Part shown: piece after piece, positions 17,752 through 25,964 of the stretch
Position numbering within the stretch: position 1 is the first letter of the stretch
How the letters are laid out: each line of letters starts with the position of its first letter
Assembly: GCF_016625195.1 (NCBI RefSeq)
Contig: NZ_JACVUP010000017.1
Span: forward strand, 62,001 to 126,000
Length of the DNA: 64,000 nucleotides
Reading direction: 5' to 3'
DNA from: Erwinia sp. S63
Lineage (GTDB): Bacteria > Pseudomonadota > Gammaproteobacteria > Enterobacterales > Enterobacteriaceae
Program-made: the position numbers and the translations under genes
Notes under the pieces: model-generated
Told to the model about the DNA's origin: nothing
The model's database searches: none
The model's input: only the letters and a program-made list of their open reading frames with translations

Positions 17752-17894
17752 CGCCCTATATATTTTAGGCATTAAAGGTTTCTTTAATAAATTTCAACCG
17801 TCTTAGTCATCGTCTCTTTTCCATGAGGATATGTTCCAGATTGCCATTACCCACAAAAAATATCCGGTCATGATGACGAGGTAAACGACTTAAT

Positions 17895-17935
17895 TAAAAA
17901 AAGGGGCGGCGCATCACACCTTCGCCGCCCCGATA
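17895..17935 (-). terminator. Terminator of phnWX
   Basis: Stem GGGGCGGCG/CGCCGCCCC around a 12-nt loop, with a run of T on the minus strand beyond it. It sits directly after the phnX stop codon. Confidence 0.88.
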
Positions 17936-17937
17936 AA

Positions 17938-18747
17938 TTAAGGCCGTTCACCCCGCGCCAGTCGGGCATTGATATCTGTGATCACCGTCGGTAAATCCGC
18001 CAGCGTATCGATAACATAGTGCGCTCCCGCCGTGTTCAGTTTCTGCTGCGCCACTTCACGGCGACGCGCAATCTCAGCACCATCCATCTGCTGATATTCT
18101 TCCCAGGTCGCACCAAATTCATTCCCGGACACCGACAGACCAACGCTCCACATCCCGGCGCGTAACCCTTCTTCTATGCCTGGTACGGCGTCGTCGACCT
18201 TTACGCAGTGACCGACCGCATCAATGCCCAGTGCAATCACATTCTGAAGAGCCATCCACGGACCAGGACGCGCTCCAGCCGCAAGATCGTCAGCAGCCAC
18301 CCAGTAATCTGGCGCGTAACCTGCCTCGGCAGCGGCGGGCACCAGTCGCTCCATCACCGGACGCGGATAACCAGAACAGGAGCCGATTTTGATGCCATTG
18401 GCGCGGAGCTGGGCTATCACCTCGATCACCCCTGCGATAGGTTGGGCGAAATCGACCACTTTGGCAATTTGCAGCGGCATAAAAGCCTGGTATATAGCGT
18501 CGATATCCTCCTTGCTCATCGCCCGGCCAAAGCGCTGTTGCCAACGCGCATCCACGGTTGGCAACTTGCCGAGCGCCTCAATGTGTTGCCATTTTCCCAG
18601 CCCCATCGGCACGCGTGCTTCTTCCAGCGTGATTTCCATATCAAATGCCAGACGAAAGGCTTCGACAAAAATTTGCGTGGGTGCGAAGGAGCCGAAATCC
18701 ACGGTGGTGCCCGCCCAATCCAGAATCACGGCGCTAGTACGTTGCAT
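17938..18747 (-). CDS. phnX: Phosphonoacetaldehyde hydrolase (phosphonatase)
   Basis: PhnX splits the C-P bond of phosphonoacetaldehyde, giving acetaldehyde and phosphate. The 269-residue HAD-family protein has the nucleophile motif LDWAGTTVDFGSFAP (Asp10) and Lys52 in MGLGKWQHI at the place of the Schiff-base lysine of the cap domain. The later HAD motifs are SCSGYPRP and KVDDAVPGIEEG. It follows phnW by 9 bp in one unit, so the two enzymes carry out successive steps of 2-aminoethylphosphonate breakdown. Confidence 0.96.
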   Translation of the reverse strand: MQRTSAVILDWAGTTVDFGSFAPTQIFVEAFRLAFDMEITLEEARVPMGLGKWQHIEALGKLPTVDARWQQRFGRAMSKEDIDAIYQAFMPLQIAKVVDFAQPIAGVIEVIAQLRANGIKIGSCSGYPRPVMERLVPAAAEAGYAPDYWVAADDLAAGARPGPWMALQNVIALGIDAVGHCVKVDDAVPGIEEGLRAGMWSVGLSVSGNEFGATWEEYQQMDGAEIARRREVAQQKLNTAGAHYVIDTLADLPTVITDINARLARGERP

Positions 18748-18756
18748 GGTATGTCC

Positions 18757-19860
18757 TCATTTTTTCCAATACATGGCATGTTCGATGGCGTTGAGCAGGC
18801 CGGTGATATCCGCTGCATATACCTCACCGATGTTGCCGATGCGGAAGCAGTCGCTTTTTGAAACCTTGCCGGGATAGATCACAAAGCCTTGAGCTTTTAA
18901 TTGCTGATAAAAATCGGCAAATCGATAGGTTTCGGCCTTGGGAGAGTAAAACGCGGTGATGATGGGCGAGTGCATCGCATCTTCCAGTAAGGTTTCAAAG
19001 CCCAACTGACGCATTGCAGCCACCAGCTTCAGCTGGTTATGGCGATAGCGTGAATGGCGAGCCGCCACACCGCCCTCTTCCGCCAGCTCTTTAAGTGCCT
19101 GAGCAAAAGCCAGCACCGTGTGCGTGGGTGAAGTGAAGCGCCATTTGCCGTGGTTCTCTTCCATGCAGTGCCACTGCGCATAGAGATCCAGTGAGAGGGA
19201 GCGGGAGCGCCCTTTGCACTTTTCCAGCTCACTCTGGCGCGCGATAACAAAGCCAAAGCCGGGTACGCCCTGGATGCATTTATTGGCAGAGCTGATCAGA
19301 AAATCGATATTGAGTGCTGCGACATCCAGCGGGATACCGCCAAAGCTGCTCATCGCATCGACGATGTAGATCTTGCCGTACTGCCGGGCCAGGGCTGCCA
19401 CCTCGGCAATCGGATTCAGCATGCCGGTGGTGGTTTCACAATGCACCATGGCGATATGCGTAATGCTGTGGTCTTCGCGCAGCACGCGTTCGATCTCAGC
19501 CACATCCGGGCGTGCCACTTCACCACAATCATAGGCACGATGCGCGATGCCCATCAGTGATGCCATCTCAATCATGCGCGCACCATACGCGCCATTACTG
19601 ACAATCAGCACTTTGCCAGCATCGCCAATCGCACTGCCTAACACCGCTTCCACGGCATAGCTGCCGCTGCCTTGCAACAGCACAGAAGTGTACCCCGCAG
19701 CCGGCGTCGCTAATGAGACCAGCTGCTGCCTGATGGTCTGAACCACACCAAGATTATAATCATCATCCCAGGTGCAACTGTCAGAGAGCATGGCTTCTTT
19801 TACGGTTTTAGAGGTGGTCAGTGGACCGGGTGTGAGCAACAGGTAATTACGGGAAGTCAT
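18757..19860 (-). CDS. phnW: 2-Aminoethylphosphonate-pyruvate transaminase
   Basis: PhnW moves the amino group of 2-aminoethylphosphonate to pyruvate, giving phosphonoacetaldehyde and alanine. The start is ATG 19860 (MTSRNYLLLTPGPLTTSKTV, 367 residues as usual for the family); the frame extends upstream to 19923, but that part crosses the promoter and operator. The fold-type I PLP enzyme shows Lys194 in SSANKCIQGVPGFGF for the cofactor aldimine and the aspartate strand YIVDAMSSFGG. It is first in the phnWX unit, divergent from phnR. Confidence 0.96.
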   Translation of the reverse strand: MTSRNYLLLTPGPLTTSKTVKEAMLSDSCTWDDDYNLGVVQTIRQQLVSLATPAAGYTSVLLQGSGSYAVEAVLGSAIGDAGKVLIVSNGAYGARMIEMASLMGIAHRAYDCGEVARPDVAEIERVLREDHSITHIAMVHCETTTGMLNPIAEVAALARQYGKIYIVDAMSSFGGIPLDVAALNIDFLISSANKCIQGVPGFGFVIARQSELEKCKGRSRSLSLDLYAQWHCMEENHGKWRFTSPTHTVLAFAQALKELAEEGGVAARHSRYRHNQLKLVAAMRQLGFETLLEDAMHSPIITAFYSPKAETYRFADFYQQLKAQGFVIYPGKVSKSDCFRIGNIGEVYAADITGLLNAIEHAMYWKK

Positions 19861-19868
19861 TTTTTCAC

Positions 19869-19886
19869 CATTGGTATATACCAGAT
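19869..19886. promoter_or_regulatory. Predicted PhnR operator upstream of phnW
   Basis: A perfect 12-bp palindrome TGGTATATACCA at 19872-19883, extended on one side to TACCAGA, lies just upstream of the phnW start. A near-identical palindrome precedes phnS at 20816. Two matching sites in front of the two units flanking a GntR-type gene make it the likely PhnR binding site. Confidence 0.65.
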
Positions 19887-19998
19887 GGCATTTATTATTA
19901 GAGAATCGCTTTCGCCACCACAAGGAGAAATCGCCACTGCAACAAAAAATTCATCTGGGCATGTATAATTACGTCTTAAAAAACTACAGCGAATCCGC

Positions 19999-20718
19999 AT
20001 GAAATCGTTAACCAGTGATATCCCTCAATACCTGCTGATCAAGGCCGAGCTTCAGGCGCGCATTCAAAGTGGTGCGTTGAAAACCGGTGATAAATTGCCG
20101 TCAGAGCGCGAGCTGTGTGCGATCTTCTCCACCACCCGCACCACCATCCGCGAAAGTCTGGCACAGCTGGAGGCGAGCGGCGTCATTTATCGCTCCGATC
20201 GCCGTGGCTGGTTTGTCACTCCGGAACGCCTTTGGCTTGATCCCACACAGAACACCAACTTCCACAAACTCTGTCTTGAACAGGGTCGTGAGCCGAAAAC
20301 GGTATTGCTCAGTGGCCGCCTGACTACCGTGCCGCTTGATGTCATGAAGCCACTGGAATTGCAGCCATTCGACCAGATTTATCTGCTCGCGCGCCTGCGT
20401 TACGCCGATGGTCGCGCTATCTGTTATTGCGAAAACCATTGCCTGCCCGCGCGGGTCCCTGAGCTATTGCGTCACGACCTCAATGGCAGTCTGACCGAGG
20501 TCTATCAAAGCCATTACGACCTGGTTTACACCAGCATGCATCTGACCTTTTACCCAACTTCCATTCCGGCACATGCCGCGGCCGCGCTGGGGATTATGGA
20601 AGGCTTGCCGGCGCTGCAACTGAGTCGACTCAATTACGACCAGCATGGTCGCGTACTCGATTACGATATTGAGTTCTGGCGCCATGACAGCCTGCGGATC
20701 GAGGTGGACACTCATTAA
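19999..20718 (+). CDS. phnR: GntR-family (HutC type) regulator of phosphonate use
   Basis: The 239-residue regulator has an N-terminal winged helix (QARIQSGALKTGDKLPSERELCAIFSTTRTTIRESLAQLEASG spans about 13-55 and holds the GntR signature) and a C-terminal UTRA ligand-binding domain ending YDIEFWRHDSLRIEVDT. It stands between phnWX and phnSTUV, as a regulator of the AEP pathway does in Salmonella. A TATAAT-like -10 lies near 19964-19969. The ligand is probably 2-aminoethylphosphonate or a breakdown product, by inference. Confidence 0.92.
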   Translation: MKSLTSDIPQYLLIKAELQARIQSGALKTGDKLPSERELCAIFSTTRTTIRESLAQLEASGVIYRSDRRGWFVTPERLWLDPTQNTNFHKLCLEQGREPKTVLLSGRLTTVPLDVMKPLELQPFDQIYLLARLRYADGRAICYCENHCLPARVPELLRHDLNGSLTEVYQSHYDLVYTSMHLTFYPTSIPAHAAAALGIMEGLPALQLSRLNYDQHGRVLDYDIEFWRHDSLRIEVDTH

Positions 20719-20730
20719 TCCCTGCGAATA

Positions 20731-20767
20731 AAAAAGCCCTGCTCAGTGATGAGCGGGGCTTTTTTTT
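20731..20767 (+). terminator. Terminator of phnR
   Basis: AGCCCTGCTCA pairs with TGAGCGGGGCT (one G-T pair) across a short loop and is followed by eight T. It separates phnR from the phnS promoter. Confidence 0.88.
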
Positions 20768-20815
20768 GCCTGCTTCATTTTTCTGTCACATATGCCGATT
20801 AGCGTTAAACGCAAT

Positions 20816-20831
20816 TCTGGTACATACCAGA
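20816..20831. promoter_or_regulatory. Predicted PhnR operator upstream of phnS
   Basis: Arms TCTGGTA and TACCAGA separated by CA form a nearly perfect palindrome 30 bp before the phnS start. The half-sites equal those in front of phnW. Confidence 0.65.
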
Positions 20832-20861
20832 TTAACTTTCACACGCTACGAGGCCCAACAG

Positions 20862-21875
20862 ATGAAACTCTCTCACCTTGCTTTGCTGTCCGCTCTTGCT
20901 GTTGCTTCAAGCCCGGTTTGGGCAGATTCGGTTGTCACCGTCTACTCAGCCGATGGCCTGCACGATGGGGAAAACAGCTGGTACCAGGCAGAATTTGCCG
21001 CGTTCACGCAAGCCACGGGAATCAAAGTGCAGTACGTAGAGAGCGGATCAGGGGCGATTGTCGAACGCCTGGCGAAAGAGCGCAGTAATCCTCAGGCAGA
21101 TGTATTAGTGACCGTGCCACCGTTCATCCAACGTGCCGCCAGCAACGACTTATTAGCCGATTTCACGCCGGATGCCGCCGCGCAAATTCCCGGATCCACC
21201 GCGCGTTATGTGCCTCTGGTGAACAACTATTTGAGCTTCATCTACAACCGCAAGTTACTGAAATCCGCCCCTGCCAGCTGGCAGGATCTGCTCGATAACC
21301 GCTTCAAGAACAAGCTGCAATACTCTACGCCTGGTCAGGCCGGCGATGGCACCGCAGTCATGTTGCAAGCGTTCCACAGCTTTGGTGGCAAACCCGCTGC
21401 CTTCGATTATCTGGGTAAGCTGCAAGCTAACAACGTGGGTCCATCCGCCTCCACTGGCAAACTGACTGCCCTGGTGAATAAAGGCGAGCTGTATGTGGCG
21501 AACGGTGACCTTCAGATGAACCTGTCGCAAATGAAGCAAAACCCGAATATCCAGATTTTCTGGCCAGCGGATGCTCAGGGTGAACGCAGCGCATTGGCCC
21601 TGCCCTATGTGATTGGTCTGGTGCAAAACGCGCCACAAAGCGAGAACGGTAAAAAACTCATCAACTTCCTGTTGGATAACGCCGCGCAAATGCAGGTCAG
21701 CTCTCTGGCATGGGGCATGCCCGTTCGCCGTGATATCACGCCGGATGACAGCAACTATCAGCAAGCAACAGCCGCATTACAGGGCGTGAAAGTGTGGCAG
21801 CCAGACTGGAATGAGGTGGCAAATTCACTCTCAACCGATATCGCGCAATGGCACAACGTGACTGACAGCGAGTAA
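20862..21875 (+). CDS. phnS: 2-Aminoethylphosphonate ABC transporter, substrate-binding protein
   Basis: The 337-residue periplasmic protein has a clear signal peptide (MKLSHLALLSALAVASSPVWA, cut before DS). I start it at ATG 20862, because the 32 extra residues of the longer frame cover the operator and are not a signal sequence. The mature part has the pattern of the iron/AEP-type extracellular binding proteins (VTVYSADG, QVEYVESGSGAIVERL-like QYVESGSGAIVERLAKE). It is first in the four-gene import operon phnSTUV. Confidence 0.9.
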   Translation: MKLSHLALLSALAVASSPVWADSVVTVYSADGLHDGENSWYQAEFAAFTQATGIKVQYVESGSGAIVERLAKERSNPQADVLVTVPPFIQRAASNDLLADFTPDAAAQIPGSTARYVPLVNNYLSFIYNRKLLKSAPASWQDLLDNRFKNKLQYSTPGQAGDGTAVMLQAFHSFGGKPAAFDYLGKLQANNVGPSASTGKLTALVNKGELYVANGDLQMNLSQMKQNPNIQIFWPADAQGERSALALPYVIGLVQNAPQSENGKKLINFLLDNAAQMQVSSLAWGMPVRRDITPDDSNYQQATAALQGVKVWQPDWNEVANSLSTDIAQWHNVTDSE

Positions 21876-21881
21876 CCCGTG

Positions 21882-23000
21882 ATGCTGATGAAAACCTCTG
21901 TCGCCGCGCCGGATATCGCAGCCAACACCTCGGGCATCGTGCTGGACAACTTGCGTGTGGCTTATCACGACCAGGTCGTGCTCAAACCGCTCACCCTTAC
22001 CATTGAACCCGGTGAAGTGCTGGCACTGATTGGGCCTTCCGGCTCGGGAAAAACCACGGTATTGCGTGCGATTGCAGGTTTTGTGCCTCCCGCAGGGGGG
22101 CGCATTTTGCTGGGCGATCGCGATATCAGTGCATTACCACCTTATCAGCGCGGACTCGGCATGGTGGTACAGAACTATGCCTTGTTCCCGCACATGAAAG
22201 TGGAGGACAACGTAGCGTTCGGTCTGCGTGCACAAAAGCAGCCCGGTGCGCTTATCGCTGAGCGCGTGCAGGATGCCCTGAAGATGGTGGGAATGCGTGA
22301 TTTCGCCACTCGTTACCCGCACCAGCTTTCTGGCGGCCAGCAACAGCGCGTGGCGATTGCCCGCGCTATCGCCACGCGTCCGCAAGTGTTGCTACTGGAT
22401 GAGCCGCTATCAGCACTGGATGCACAGATTCGCCACAGCATGGTGGAGGAAATCGCGCGGTTGCACCGGGAATTACCTGAACTTACTATCCTTTACGTCA
22501 CTCATGATCAGACCGAAGCCCTGACGCTGGCGGATAAAATCGGCATCATGAAAGAGGGTTCGATGGTGGCGTACGGCGAAACGCACACGCTGTATCAGCG
22601 CCCGCCCAATCGCTTTGCCGCGGAGTTCCTTGGACGCGCCAACATCCTTGTAGCCACCGCGCTGGAGGTGCAACAGCAATCAGGTGAAGTGTGCGTCAGT
22701 TGTGGCGGTACGCTGGTCAACGCCTGTACGTCGGGCAACATGCGCGGCCGCAACAAGTTACTCTGCGTACGCCCGCAGCACATTACGTTGCAGCCACGTT
22801 CGCCACGCAGCAATCGCCTGAATGCCACTCTGCAATCACTGCACTGGCAAGGCGATCTCACCCACCTTTTATGTGATGTCGCGGGGGAAACAGTGCGCGT
22901 GGTGCTGACGCAACTCAATCCTCTGCCACAAGTGGGGGATGCGTTGACGTTGTGGTTTGAACCGGAAGATGCGGTGTTGCTGGAGGTTGAGCATGTCTGA
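21882..23000 (+). CDS. phnT: 2-Aminoethylphosphonate ABC transporter, ATPase
   Basis: The 372-residue ABC ATPase energises import. Walker A is GPSGSGKTT, the signature is LSGGQQQRVAIARA, Walker B is VLLLDEPLSALD and the switch histidine is in YVTHDQTEA. A C-terminal TOBE-type regulatory domain (about 285-372) is present, as in the potA/fbpC group. A GTG at 21879 and an ATG at 21891 are alternative starts. The gene overlaps the phnU start by 8 bp, indicating translational coupling. Confidence 0.92.
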   Translation: MLMKTSVAAPDIAANTSGIVLDNLRVAYHDQVVLKPLTLTIEPGEVLALIGPSGSGKTTVLRAIAGFVPPAGGRILLGDRDISALPPYQRGLGMVVQNYALFPHMKVEDNVAFGLRAQKQPGALIAERVQDALKMVGMRDFATRYPHQLSGGQQQRVAIARAIATRPQVLLLDEPLSALDAQIRHSMVEEIARLHRELPELTILYVTHDQTEALTLADKIGIMKEGSMVAYGETHTLYQRPPNRFAAEFLGRANILVATALEVQQQSGEVCVSCGGTLVNACTSGNMRGRNKLLCVRPQHITLQPRSPRSNRLNATLQSLHWQGDLTHLLCDVAGETVRVVLTQLNPLPQVGDALTLWFEPEDAVLLEVEHV

Positions 23001-23871
23001 CACCCTCCCTGTACTGCGCCCATTACGGCGCAGCCTGGCGCTTCAACGTCATGGCAGCTTGCTGTTACCACTGCTGGTGCTCACCACGTTGTTCTTCTAT
23101 CCACTGTTGCTGATAGTGCAACAGGCGCTACAGGACAACAGCGGCCACAGCAGTTTCGCTGCATTTTTGCAGGTGCTGGAATCACGCCGTTTTGTCAGTG
23201 CATTGCTGAACACCGTGCAAATCGCGCTGTTCACTACCTTCGGCTGCTTACTGTTAGGCAGCGTGATGTCTCTGATTCTGGTCTTTATCCCCTTCAGCGG
23301 CAGCCGGTTTATCAGCCTGGTGATCGATACCTTTATCGCGCTGCCGACCTTTCTTATCACCCTGGCGTTCACCTTTATTTATGGGTCCGCCGGTTTACTG
23401 AATGGCGGGCTGATGGCGCTGTTTCATTTCGAATTGCCGCCGATTGATTTCCTCTACTCCATGCCGGGGGTGATTCTGGCGGAAATCACGGTATTCACGC
23501 CCCTGGTGATGCGCCCGCTGATGGCTGCGTTGCGCCAACTGGACCGAAGCCAATTAGAAGCCGCGAGCGTGCTGGGTGCGCATCCTCTACGCGTTATCGC
23601 TCAGGTGATTTTCCCTGCGGCCCTGCCCGCACTGCTGGCGGGCGGCAGTCTGTGCTTGCTGCTGGCAACCAATGAGTTTGGCATCGTGCTGTTTATCGGC
23701 GCTAAAGGTGTGAATACCCTGCCAATGATGGTGTACAGCAAGGCGATTCTTGAATCCGATTACGCCAGCGCCTGCGCCATTGCCGTTATCAATATTCTGC
23801 TGTCGCTTGGCTTGTTTCTGTTGTATCGCCTCGCGGCCGGTCGCGCTGGCGCAAGGAGCTCATCATGCTAG
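22993..23871 (+). CDS. phnU: 2-Aminoethylphosphonate ABC transporter, permease 1
   Basis: The 292-residue inner-membrane permease starts at ATG 22993 inside the end of phnT (MSDTLPVLRPLRRSL); the longer frame only repeats phnT codons. It has about six transmembrane segments and the EAA-type loop DRSQLEAASVLGAHPLRVIAQVIFPAALPA that docks on PhnT. It overlaps phnV by 7 bp. Confidence 0.91.
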   Translation: MSDTLPVLRPLRRSLALQRHGSLLLPLLVLTTLFFYPLLLIVQQALQDNSGHSSFAAFLQVLESRRFVSALLNTVQIALFTTFGCLLLGSVMSLILVFIPFSGSRFISLVIDTFIALPTFLITLAFTFIYGSAGLLNGGLMALFHFELPPIDFLYSMPGVILAEITVFTPLVMRPLMAALRQLDRSQLEAASVLGAHPLRVIAQVIFPAALPALLAGGSLCLLLATNEFGIVLFIGAKGVNTLPMMVYSKAILESDYASACAIAVINILLSLGLFLLYRLAAGRAGARSSSC

Positions 23872-24662
23872 TTTGGTCACGCAGCGCTCGCAGGTTGACC
23901 AGCGCTGCTGCTGTCACGCTGTTTACCCTGTTCTTCCTTCTGCCACTGATGGTGATCCTGCTTTCCAGCTTCAGCCAGCAGTGGAATGGTTTTTTGCCAT
24001 CAGGCTTTACTGTTGATCACTTCATCAACGCTTTTAGAGGAGCCGCCTGGGATGCGTTGTTCTCCAGCCTGGTAGTGGGATTTGCTGCTAGCCTGTTTGC
24101 CCTGTTTTGTGGCTGCTGGGCGGCACTGGCACTGCGTCAATACAGTGTGCAATGGCAAAAGCGTCTCGGCATCATCTTCTTCCTGCCCAGCGCTGTGCCC
24201 TCTGTGTCAGTGGGATTGGGCATTCTGGTGGCCTTCAGTCAGGGGCCGTTGCAGATGAACGGCACCGTGTGGATCGTCCTGGTCGCGCATTTTGTCCTGA
24301 TATCCGCCTTTAGCTTCAGTAACCTCTCTACCGGGCTGGCGCGTATTTCCGCTGATATCGAGAACGTGGCGTCGAGTCTGGGCGCGTCCCCTGCGTATCG
24401 CCTGCGCTATATTACGTTGCCACTGCTGATGCCGTGGATGTTGTCCGCGCTGGCACTGAGTTTGTCACTGTCGATGGGCGAACTTGGCGCCACAGTAATG
24501 ATTTATCCGCCGGGCTGGACCACGTTGCCGGTGGCGATTTTCAGCCTGACCGATCGTGGCAGCATTGCCGATGGTTCCGCCCTGACCATTGTGCTGGTGG
24601 CGGTGATTCTGTGGCTGACGGTAAAACTCGAAAGGCTGGCACAGCGGCTATCCAATCCCTAG
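23865..24662 (+). CDS. phnV: 2-Aminoethylphosphonate ABC transporter, permease 2
   Basis: The 265-residue second permease has six predicted membrane segments and the EAA loop DIENVASSLGASPAYRLRYITLPLLMP. With PhnU it forms the membrane channel of the importer. It ends the phnSTUV operon. No strong terminator is visible in the 134 bp before the next gene. Confidence 0.91.
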   Translation: MLVWSRSARRLTSAAAVTLFTLFFLLPLMVILLSSFSQQWNGFLPSGFTVDHFINAFRGAAWDALFSSLVVGFAASLFALFCGCWAALALRQYSVQWQKRLGIIFFLPSAVPSVSVGLGILVAFSQGPLQMNGTVWIVLVAHFVLISAFSFSNLSTGLARISADIENVASSLGASPAYRLRYITLPLLMPWMLSALALSLSLSMGELGATVMIYPPGWTTLPVAIFSLTDRGSIADGSALTIVLVAVILWLTVKLERLAQRLSNP

Positions 24663-24796
24663 CGGGCCACAGCGCACATTTTTTCACCGGGCAAACCCGA
24701 TGATTCAATTAAGGTTATTCCTGGAGCCAATTCTGGCTGAGCGTGCCATTGTTAACTACGCTCATAACTCATAGAGCGATTGATGAGGGAATATTC

Positions 24797-25153
24797 ATGA
24801 AAAAGACAATTATTGCTGTATCTGCCCTGCTGCTGGCTTCTTCGGCTTTTGCCGCCACTACACATGCAACTGACGAAACCGTCGCGAACGCACAAGCGGG
24901 CGCTGACACTGCGAAAGAGAAGCTGCATCAGGCGCAGCATCAAGGCGAAGAGCAGAAGCTGAAAGCCAAACATGCTGTCCAGGGTAAAAGCGACAGTACC
25001 AGCAGCAAAGTGAGTGAAGGCGCACAGAAAGGCTGGAACAAAACCAAAGAAGGCACTGAAAAAGGGTGGGATGCCACCAAAGAAGGTGCGAACAAAGGCT
25101 GGAATAAAACCAAAGAAGGTGCCAGCGATCTGAAGAAGAAAGTCACTGAATAA
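24797..25153 (+). CDS. Small exported protein with 11-residue LEA-like repeats
   Basis: The 118-residue protein begins with a signal peptide (MKKTIIAVSALLLASSAFA). The mature part is Lys-, Glu-, Ala- and Gly-rich, without Cys. It carries three near-identical 11-residue units of the form xKGWxxTKEGx (about residues 77-110). Such amphipathic 11-mers resemble late-embryogenesis-abundant/apolipoprotein-like helices linked to desiccation or membrane surfaces. Function is unknown; a periplasmic stress role is inference. I start at 24797 because the 18 residues above it in the frame are not secretory and precede the likely site GAGGGAATATTC. Confidence 0.75.
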   Translation: MKKTIIAVSALLLASSAFAATTHATDETVANAQAGADTAKEKLHQAQHQGEEQKLKAKHAVQGKSDSTSSKVSEGAQKGWNKTKEGTEKGWDATKEGANKGWNKTKEGASDLKKKVTE

Positions 25154-25174
25154 TTTCTTCTGACGCAATTCTGA

Positions 25175-25198
25175 AAGGCCGCGATCGCGGCCTTTTTT
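25175..25198 (+). terminator. Terminator after the repeat protein gene
   Basis: AAAGGCCGCGATCGCGGCCTTTTTT: a perfect stem of GGCCGCGA/TCGCGGCC, followed by a T run. Confidence 0.88.
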
Positions 25199-25268
25199 GT
25201 TTACTCTTTTTGCGTCCGGCGCGATATCGACTTACACTTCGGCCAACACTCATTAACCATTTTTTCTT

Positions 25269-25925
25269 ATGTCTGACACCTTCAAACGCCAACCTCTGCC
25301 TTTACCCAACGGTCACAATAAAGTGCTGTTGCACTCCTGCTGCGCCCCTTGTTCGGGAGAAGTGATGGAAGCGATGCTGGCTTCCGGTATCGATTACACC
25401 ATCTTTTTCTACAACCCAAACATTCATCCGCTGAAAGAGTATGAGCTGCGTAAAGAGGAGAACATCCGCTTTGCTGAGCAGTTCGGTGTGCCTTTCGTGG
25501 ATGCCGATTACGATAAAGATAACTGGTTTGATCGGGCGCGCGGCATGGAGTGGGAACCGGAGCGTGGCGTACGCTGCACCATGTGTTTCGACATGCGCTT
25601 TGAACGTACTGCGCTGTATGCACATGAAAATGGCTTCCCGGTGATCACCAGTTCGCTGGGCATTTCGCGCTGGAAGGACATGAAGCAGATTAATGACTGC
25701 GGTGTGCGTGCAGCAGCGCATTATCCCGACATGCTGTATTGGGAGTTTAACTGGCGCAAAGGTGGTGGATCATCGCGTATGATCGAGATCAGCAAGCGCG
25801 AGCGTTTCTATCAGCAGGAGTACTGCGGCTGCATCTACTCGCTACGCGACAGCAATCGCCATCGCGTGGCCAGCGGGCGCGAACGCATTGAAATTGGTGT
25901 GCAGTACTACCAGCCCGACGAATAA
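25269..25925 (+). CDS. queH: Epoxyqueuosine reductase QueH
   Basis: QueH (formerly DUF208) performs the last step of queuosine synthesis in tRNA, reducing epoxyqueuosine; it is the non-homologous substitute for QueG. The 218-residue protein has the metal-binding cysteines in SCCAPCSG (Cys24, Cys25, Cys28), CTMC (Cys103, Cys106) and CGC (Cys186, Cys188), consistent with Fe-S and metal sites. It appears to be a single-gene unit. Confidence 0.92.
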   Translation: MSDTFKRQPLPLPNGHNKVLLHSCCAPCSGEVMEAMLASGIDYTIFFYNPNIHPLKEYELRKEENIRFAEQFGVPFVDADYDKDNWFDRARGMEWEPERGVRCTMCFDMRFERTALYAHENGFPVITSSLGISRWKDMKQINDCGVRAAAHYPDMLYWEFNWRKGGGSSRMIEISKRERFYQQEYCGCIYSLRDSNRHRVASGRERIEIGVQYYQPDE

Positions 25926-25964
25926 GGATGTCGCCTGCTGGCATCGGTCAGCAGGCGCTCACTA

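Noticed and set aside
3516..17764. attR copy of the ssrA 3' end at the right side of the island
   Set aside because: No second copy of the GGTTCAACTCCCGCCAGCTC segment was found downstream, so borders cannot be set from repeats.
24752..25168. Minus-strand frame of 138 codons with repeated Phe-rich units
   Set aside because: It mirrors the 11-residue repeats of the exported protein on the plus strand, which has a signal peptide and a terminator.
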